From positions 24,112,208 through 24,176,207 of the forward strand of contig OY970832.1 in NCBI GenBank assembly GCA_963853835.1: a stretch of 64,000 nt of DNA. The letters run 5' to 3'. The notes under the pieces are model-generated. The model was not told where the DNA came from. It did no database searches and saw only the letters and a program-made list of their open reading frames with translations. The DNA comes from Calendula officinalis (taxonomy: Eukaryota > Streptophyta > Magnoliopsida > Asterales > Asteraceae). The number at the start of each line of letters is the position of its first letter. The first letter of the stretch is position 1. A program made the translations under genes and the position numbers. This document shows, one piece after another, positions 58,969-64,000 of the stretch.

Positions 58969-61331
58969 GCAAGTTTGTAACCTTTGTCTTAATGATACGA
59001 GCTACAGTGGCCTTCTAGATGGGCATGTAGATAACCAACCCCATAAAAACAGCTTACGTAACCCAGGTATAGTTTCTTAAAAAACTCTTTAATAGCGTCT
59101 CCTAGTAAAGAACACTCTGTCTTTACTTCTTGGGCAACTATGTTAGGTTTATCCCTTGCAGCACGATATTTGTGATAATGAATACGAGCATGGTAGAAAT
59201 TATCAACTCCTGTATTCAAAATCATTTAATGACTTCTTGATTCAAACTGTTGTGATAAACGACAAAGAACAAATCAGTTCGTTTGGGCATGGCCATGCAC
59301 TTTCCAGTTATCTCATCATGTCAAAGGACCCATAAATATCTCTCCTAAAGAGGAGGTGCAATTACCATCTTGTTATTTTTCGATTCAAAATACAAATTCC
59401 TTTGTACCCAGTAAAGCCTCGTATGACAACCATATTTCAGAATTGTCTAAGACGAACCAAAGCACATTGGTCAATGTATCCCAAACCAAATACCTCAGGC
59501 TTAAGGACAATCCTAGTGAATAGTACTTTTGAACTTTTCAACCACGAAATATTATCACGGTGGTCAATCCAATATTCGTCGAGCTCCAACAGAATATCAC
59601 CGATATTTGGTTTACACACAACTTGTGTAACTATCTTCGAAGAACTTCGAATCTACCACCAAATACCGCGATGACGTTAACGTCCCATCAAGGTTCCCAC
59701 CAAGATGAGTAGTCACGGATTTATATCTTTTTGAATAAATAAACTTTTATTCATGGATATTGTAAAACATACAAATTCTGAATAATAATGATACTAACTC
59801 ATGTATTATTCCTCACTGGACATAGATACTGAATTATTACTGGATCATTACTTATTCTATGCGTTTGTGTTGATTACTTCAACAACTCTTAATTGTAACT
59901 TTTATCACTAATTACAATTAGTCATTTCTATTAAACTAAAGACATAAGATGAGTATTTGAAAAATACTATTTCTTTTGCCTTTGCTAGATTTTGATTTTG
60001 CAACACTCTAGAACATATTCTAGTCTTGCCCTTTTATGCAATTCGGCAAACATAGGAGGATTGGAAAGTAACTCCTTAGTTTCTTGAATTCATAAAATTC
60101 GCCTTGTAACTAAAACCTCTTTTAGTCACTTGATTTGTAGATATATCATTACTAGTTAAAGAAATTTCTTAAATGATTAACTTGTTCACTGGAATGTGAA
60201 CATCCTATTAGATATGCAATAATTAATCACAAGACTTGTGATCACGCTATTAGGTTTGCAATAATCTAATTACTAATCATTTATTTCTCTTAACTCTTTG
60301 GCTAACGTCTTGGTAAAACCTTGTTGTTAATGTCCTAGCTAACTATATTCATTAGTACCTCTAGTGAATATGTTAGTCATAACTCCCACTAAATTTTATG
60401 GAAAATAAACATTACTTAAACTACTACTTTTGACCTAGTCAAAACTTATAGTTTAACCCTTTAAGAATTAATCAATTGTTAAAGTCATCCTTTTGGATTT
60501 GCGAATATCCAACATTCCTTTGGAGGGAATCGTGACTTTCATTGACTACTGTATCTAACAAGTGTGAAATACTTGAAACGATACTTCCAATTCTTAAGTG
60601 TATTAGTATCTTTTAAGAATCTTATTTAATACCAAAGTCTTTCCTTGGATTTCTCAAATATCCATTTTTCCTATTAGGGAATTATGACTTGATTAAATAT
60701 TGTATTTATTACAAGTATAAAAGACTTGCAATAATACCTTTTAATTCTTAAATACTTTAATATAGTTTGTCCCTTTTATGAGTTCATTTAATGTCTAAGT
60801 CATTTTCCTTGGATTATACGAATATCCAATTATTCCCATTAAGGAATTATGACTTCATTAAATTCCTTTATTACAAGAAAAAAAAACTTGTAATAATACT
60901 CTTTAAAGTCTATCTTGATTATATCCAATATAATTATACTATATTAATACTAACACTTTGAAACTTACTATCATAAGTAACTATTACTTAAGATGTTTCA
61001 ACTAGGTTCAATAACTTTTGAACCTTATGCTTTTCATATAATCTCTTAAATACTTTAGAAGAAAAAAAACTTCTAATTTCTAGTATCTAAGTATTTGAGC
61101 TATTAAGACACTCACAACAATCAAACAAGTATAAAACATGAAATATAAAGTAAATCAAAACTTGATTCACAATCTAGTCATAAAACCTTGACTAGTGTAA
61201 TTATCACACATGCACACACATAATATAATTCAACGATGGATTCTTATTAAAAATAAAAAAACTTGTTTTAACACAAATAAAAATTATCCAACAAAATTGA
61301 AATTGTTTTACTGAATCCATAAAATACCGAA
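58969..61331. other. Internal non-pol region of the gag-only element
   Basis: About 2.3 kb of AT-rich sequence where pol would be expected. Short minus-strand frames (58989-59225 and 59437-59619) have no motif I recognise. A phrase near TTGGATTTNNNNAATATCC recurs around 60495, 60650 and 60810 with similar flanks, a diverged tandem repeat of about 150-160 bp. Confidence 0.5.
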
Positions 61332-61448
61332 TTATAAAAAACTTGGTGCTTGTGGAATCTCCATCTCATGCTGGTCATCACTTTCCATCTCCTCCTGCAA
61401 TAAATGATTGCAAAAGTTAGATTACTCGTAATGTACTTTACAAGTATC

Positions 61449-62359
61449 TTAAAAGTGATTAAGAAGTGTGGTTGTGTTACCTGAGGAACTTGCGTTTCCT
61501 CCACCACCACTTGCACCCTTTGGACAATTCTTTTTCCAGTGCCCAACCTTACCACACTTGAAGCAACGATTCTCAGTCCTCGCTGTGTTAGGCTTAAACT
61601 TCTTGACCTTATGTTTGATACCTTTACCATTTGGCACTCCTTGGTTAGGATTGGTTTTACCCTTTCCTTTACCACCATGCCCTTTTCTCTTCTTGCCACC
61701 ACCACTGCCATTACCGATCATTAGAACATCCTTAGATTTGGTCCCCAAACTCAATTCAGCTGTCTTGAGCATGGAATGTAGCTCAGCAATGGATTTCTCC
61801 ATATTATGCATATTGTAGTTGACCTCAAAAGGCTTGTAGTCATCAGACAATGAATTGAGTATAGTGTCTGTTGCCATTTGCAACGGTATGGGGTGACCAA
61901 GTCTAGCCAAGTGATCCATGTGTCCTTTCATTTTCATGACGTGGGCACTCACTGCGTTCCTTTGACCATCTTGCAAGAGTTGAAGGCTCGATTGATGTCG
62001 AACCTCTCAGTGCGAGCTTGCTCTTGAAATGAATCCCTAAGTTGCTGGATCATCTCAAATGCAGGCACATCCATAAGTCCTGCTTGTAATTCTGGACTCA
62101 TGGTTGCTAGCATTAAACAGCTCACATCGAGTGCATCACTGACATGCTTATCATAAGCTTGCCTTGCTTCAGCTCTAGCATTAGCGGCAGGGACATTAGG
62201 TACTGCTCTTTCCAAGACATACCACTTTCTCTCATGCCTGAGCACAATGCGAAGATTGCGCTCCCAGTTGAGAAAGTTTGACCCAGTCAACTTGTCTTTT
62301 TCGAGGATTGAGCGAAGTGAGAGATTGTTGGTACTTGTCGTTGTGGTTGTTGCTGCCAT
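61449..62359 (-). pseudogene. Copia Gag (capsid and zinc knuckle) with one frameshift
   Basis: The ATG at 62359 starts a Thr-rich N-terminus, then the copia gag landmarks LTGSNFLNWERNLRIVL, ISDAL-like DALDVSCLMLATMSPELQ and ARTERFDINRAFNSCKMVKGT. The frame then ends (TGA at 61951-61949) and similarity continues one frame over: AVSAHVMKMKGHMDHL, LGHPIPLQMATDTILNSLSDDY, ELHSMLKTAE, a Lys/Gly-rich basic stretch and the CCHC zinc knuckle CFKCGKVGHWKKNC. A single-base shift near 61955 therefore separates capsid halves. Gag would form the particle and bind the element RNA. After the knuckle, a potential intron (GT at 61480, AG at 61395) would give a quick stop. Confidence 0.85.
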
Positions 62360-62459
62360 CTACAAATCAAACCTAGTTTAATTAGTAATCATCAATAAAC
62401 ATTCTCTAAAATATATTATAAACCCATAATTAATATTTTAGGCCTAGGATCCATATATC

Positions 62460-62760
62460 ACATTCTCGCCGCAAGGATTGGGCACTTCCCGACGAGACAT
62501 GCTGTTTCTGGTAGGTAACATCATTACCGATCGTATCAAGACTTGACACGATTCCTAGGGGTCGTAGAATTTTTAGACTTATAACTTATTACAACTTTGT
62601 ACAATCTAATTGTACATTTCTAAGTTAGTAATAAAGTCTAGTATGTTTATTCTACTTAAGTACTTTTTGGGCCGGGACTCCCGATTATCACCAAAGTAGA
62701 TCAGACCATCTAAGACAGTGCGATGTTCTGCGCCGGGACTCCCGATTATCACAGAACCTT
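62460..62760 (-). repeat. Hairpins in the leader of the gag-only element
   Basis: Two copies of GCCGGGACTCCCGATTATCA (62671-62690 and 62732-62751) are enclosed by different pairing arms: TCTACTT/AAGTAGA (62651-62657 and 62694-62700) and GTTCTG/CAGAAC (62725-62730 and 62752-62757). A third hairpin at about 62465-62498 has arms TCTCG/CGAGA and an inner GGG/CCC pair. They lie 100-400 bases before the gag start codon in the transcribed strand. Confidence 0.75.
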
Positions 62761-64000
62761 ACGCACCCTAACACTCGCAATGATTTGAATCCATATCTAA
62801 GGTTCTTTATCCTTACAATATGAATATCGTTTAACAAGTGAGGTGTTCCATTAGGTGGATAGTACTTAGATCTAAGATTTTATTGGGTTTGTTTAAGTCT
62901 TGAACTAAACTTAAACCTTATTCCAATCTTAATCCTTGTTTAAAATATGTGACTTGTGAATTCAAGAATTCAACAAGACATCCTTTTTAAACCTTAAGAA
63001 TTTTCTTTAAAACTTATAGTTTCAAGAATTTACGCGTTTTATATGTATACCTAAAAACGAGGTGTACAAAACGTATCACTAGGTTTTGTGGAAAAACCTT
63101 ATCTAGAGTAAAACTTACTTGTTTTATCTTTCTTGAAAAACTTAAAACTTATGTTAAACTTTTAATCCTTTTACGATTCATAGACTTGAATCATAAATTT
63201 AGTTTAACACACCTAGTTTTTCATATGTTTAATAATGAAATTAAACATTTGTTTTGACTTACTAGATTTCACCAAAACTGATGTCTTAGCGACACACTTA
63301 TAAACGTTGTGATTTTCTTGTGTAGCTCCCACTAGCTCCAACAATCATGATGGAACTTAAGCAACCACAATCACCGGTCTATACTTGGTGAAAACTAATA
63401 AACTTATTATATAAAGACTATATATAATAATACTTAGTTTGTTTAAACCTTTCTTACATTTAACTTGAACTAGTTAAATATAGGTTCTTTATTATTTATA
63501 CTTGATCATTAATCTAGTATATTACATGATTTGTAAAATACTTATATTATACTTGTATAATTACTAGTCATAATAACTTATAACTTTATACACCTTATAA
63601 TATTAATATACAACTTTGTATATTTCTAGTTCATCATATAATCTCAACTTGTACAATTTCTAGTTATAATGGAATCATAACTTTGTACTTTCTAGTTTTA
63701 ATTATATAATTAACTTATACAATATCTAGTTATATTATTTAGCCTTTAAGATCAAAATAACATTATCTTTTAATGTTCCATTTAATCTTGTATTTAATTT
63801 ATATACATATTTATTTTTTTAAAATAAACTTGTAATCATTCTAATAAGAATATTACATCTAATTTATATGTATTTTAACTTGAACTAATTAAAATACGTA
63901 TAAACTACTTTATTTATTAAAATTCATTTTATCTTTTTAAATATTTAAAAAACGAAATATAATACATAAATAAATAAATACATCTTGTTAATTTCTTGAA
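62761..64000. other. AT-rich leader of the gag-only element
   Basis: No protein, primer-binding site or LTR end was recognised up to the window edge. Repeated phrases such as ACTTTGTA / CTAGTTATA around 63590-63730 are low-complexity. Confidence 0.45.

Larger units (their letters stand above)
57845..64000 (-). mobile_element. Large copia-type element with gag but no visible pol (continues past the window)
   Basis: On the minus strand the window ends inside a leader. It is followed by gag (62359-61449), about 2.3 kb without recognisable protein, a PPT (58968-58956) and a 3' LTR (58955-57845). The LTR ends are TGAAGG and CCTTCA. The 5-bp sequence next to the LTR is ATGCT (57840-57844); the partner and the 5' LTR lie beyond 64000. 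No protease, integrase, RT or RNase H is seen between gag and the PPT, so it would depend on a helper. Insertion destroyed the Harbinger transposase. Confidence 0.78.

Noticed and set aside
61468..61818. 116-codon plus-strand open frame rich in Pro/Leu/Phe
   Set aside because: Antisense of the gag zinc-knuckle region; composition explained by the Gly/Lys-rich gag sequence.
1..64000. tRNA, rRNA or other structural RNA genes
   Set aside because: None was recognised on either strand by eye; no cloverleaf with A/B box motifs was found, although a short one could have been missed without a scan.

Overview
The window is plant nuclear DNA. It has multi-exon genes with GT-AG introns, chloroplast-targeted proteins and an intronless CYP86A-type P450. 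Most of the rest is nested LTR retrotransposons, Helitrons, a LINE remnant and MITEs. The type of long ORF that follows pol in the first copia element is one I associate with Asteraceae (daisy family) repeats. That assignment is inference, and no species can be named.

Layout. 1-4823: 3' part of a Sirevirus-like Ty1/copia element (end of RNase H, a 1118-codon ORF of the env-like position, PPT, 3' LTR). 5941-10117 (-): apparently intact 13-exon FTSH7/FTSH9-type chloroplast protease gene. 10438-18276: Stowaway-like and PIF/Harbinger-like MITEs around a Helitron (12475-16198, -) carrying a decayed RPA1-like gene. 18372-21475: probable solo LTR. 22001-22711: non-autonomous hAT. 23349-23717 (-): small plastid-targeted protein gene with a 33-bp homopolymer upstream. 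25284-30026: solo LTR with a second copy of its own family nested inside. 30250-30520 (-): polyamine-oxidase exon fragments. 31025-32575 (+): CYP86A-like fatty acid omega-hydroxylase. 33868-40616: triple nest, a Stowaway-like MITE containing a solo LTR containing an internally deleted copia element. 40802-45215: hAT-like element, MITE and a further solo LTR. 45523-48521 (+): second Helitron, carrying three decayed exons of a glucose-6-phosphate 1-epimerase-like gene. 48523-50400 (-): LINE remnant. 51648-53348 (+): GONST1-like nucleotide-sugar transporter pseudogene. 54130-55708 (-): glyoxal-oxidase-like pseudogene. 56908-57844: PIF/Harbinger left end with a truncated transposase. 57845-64000 (-): copia-type element with LTR, PPT and gag but no visible pol, running off the window.

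Only three loci look like functional host genes: the FtsH-like protease, the small plastid protein and the P450. They are not an operon or pathway. The transposon layers can be ordered by target-site duplications: TA, GTAAA and CATAT for the triple nest; TATTG and GGGGG for the self-nested solo LTRs.

The most unusual signals are: (i) six imperfect hairpins between pol and the 3' LTR of the copia element at 35021-39386, whose arms change while pairing is kept; (ii) arrays of a TACTACTGRT motif upstream of two TATA boxes in the first copia element, one in the LTR and one before the downstream ORF; (iii) hairpins with identical loops and different stems in the leader of the gag-only element; (iv) palindromic arrays in solo LTRs, into one of which a sister copy inserted. 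All coordinates and base pairings were read by eye; family names rest on remembered protein motifs and no search was run.
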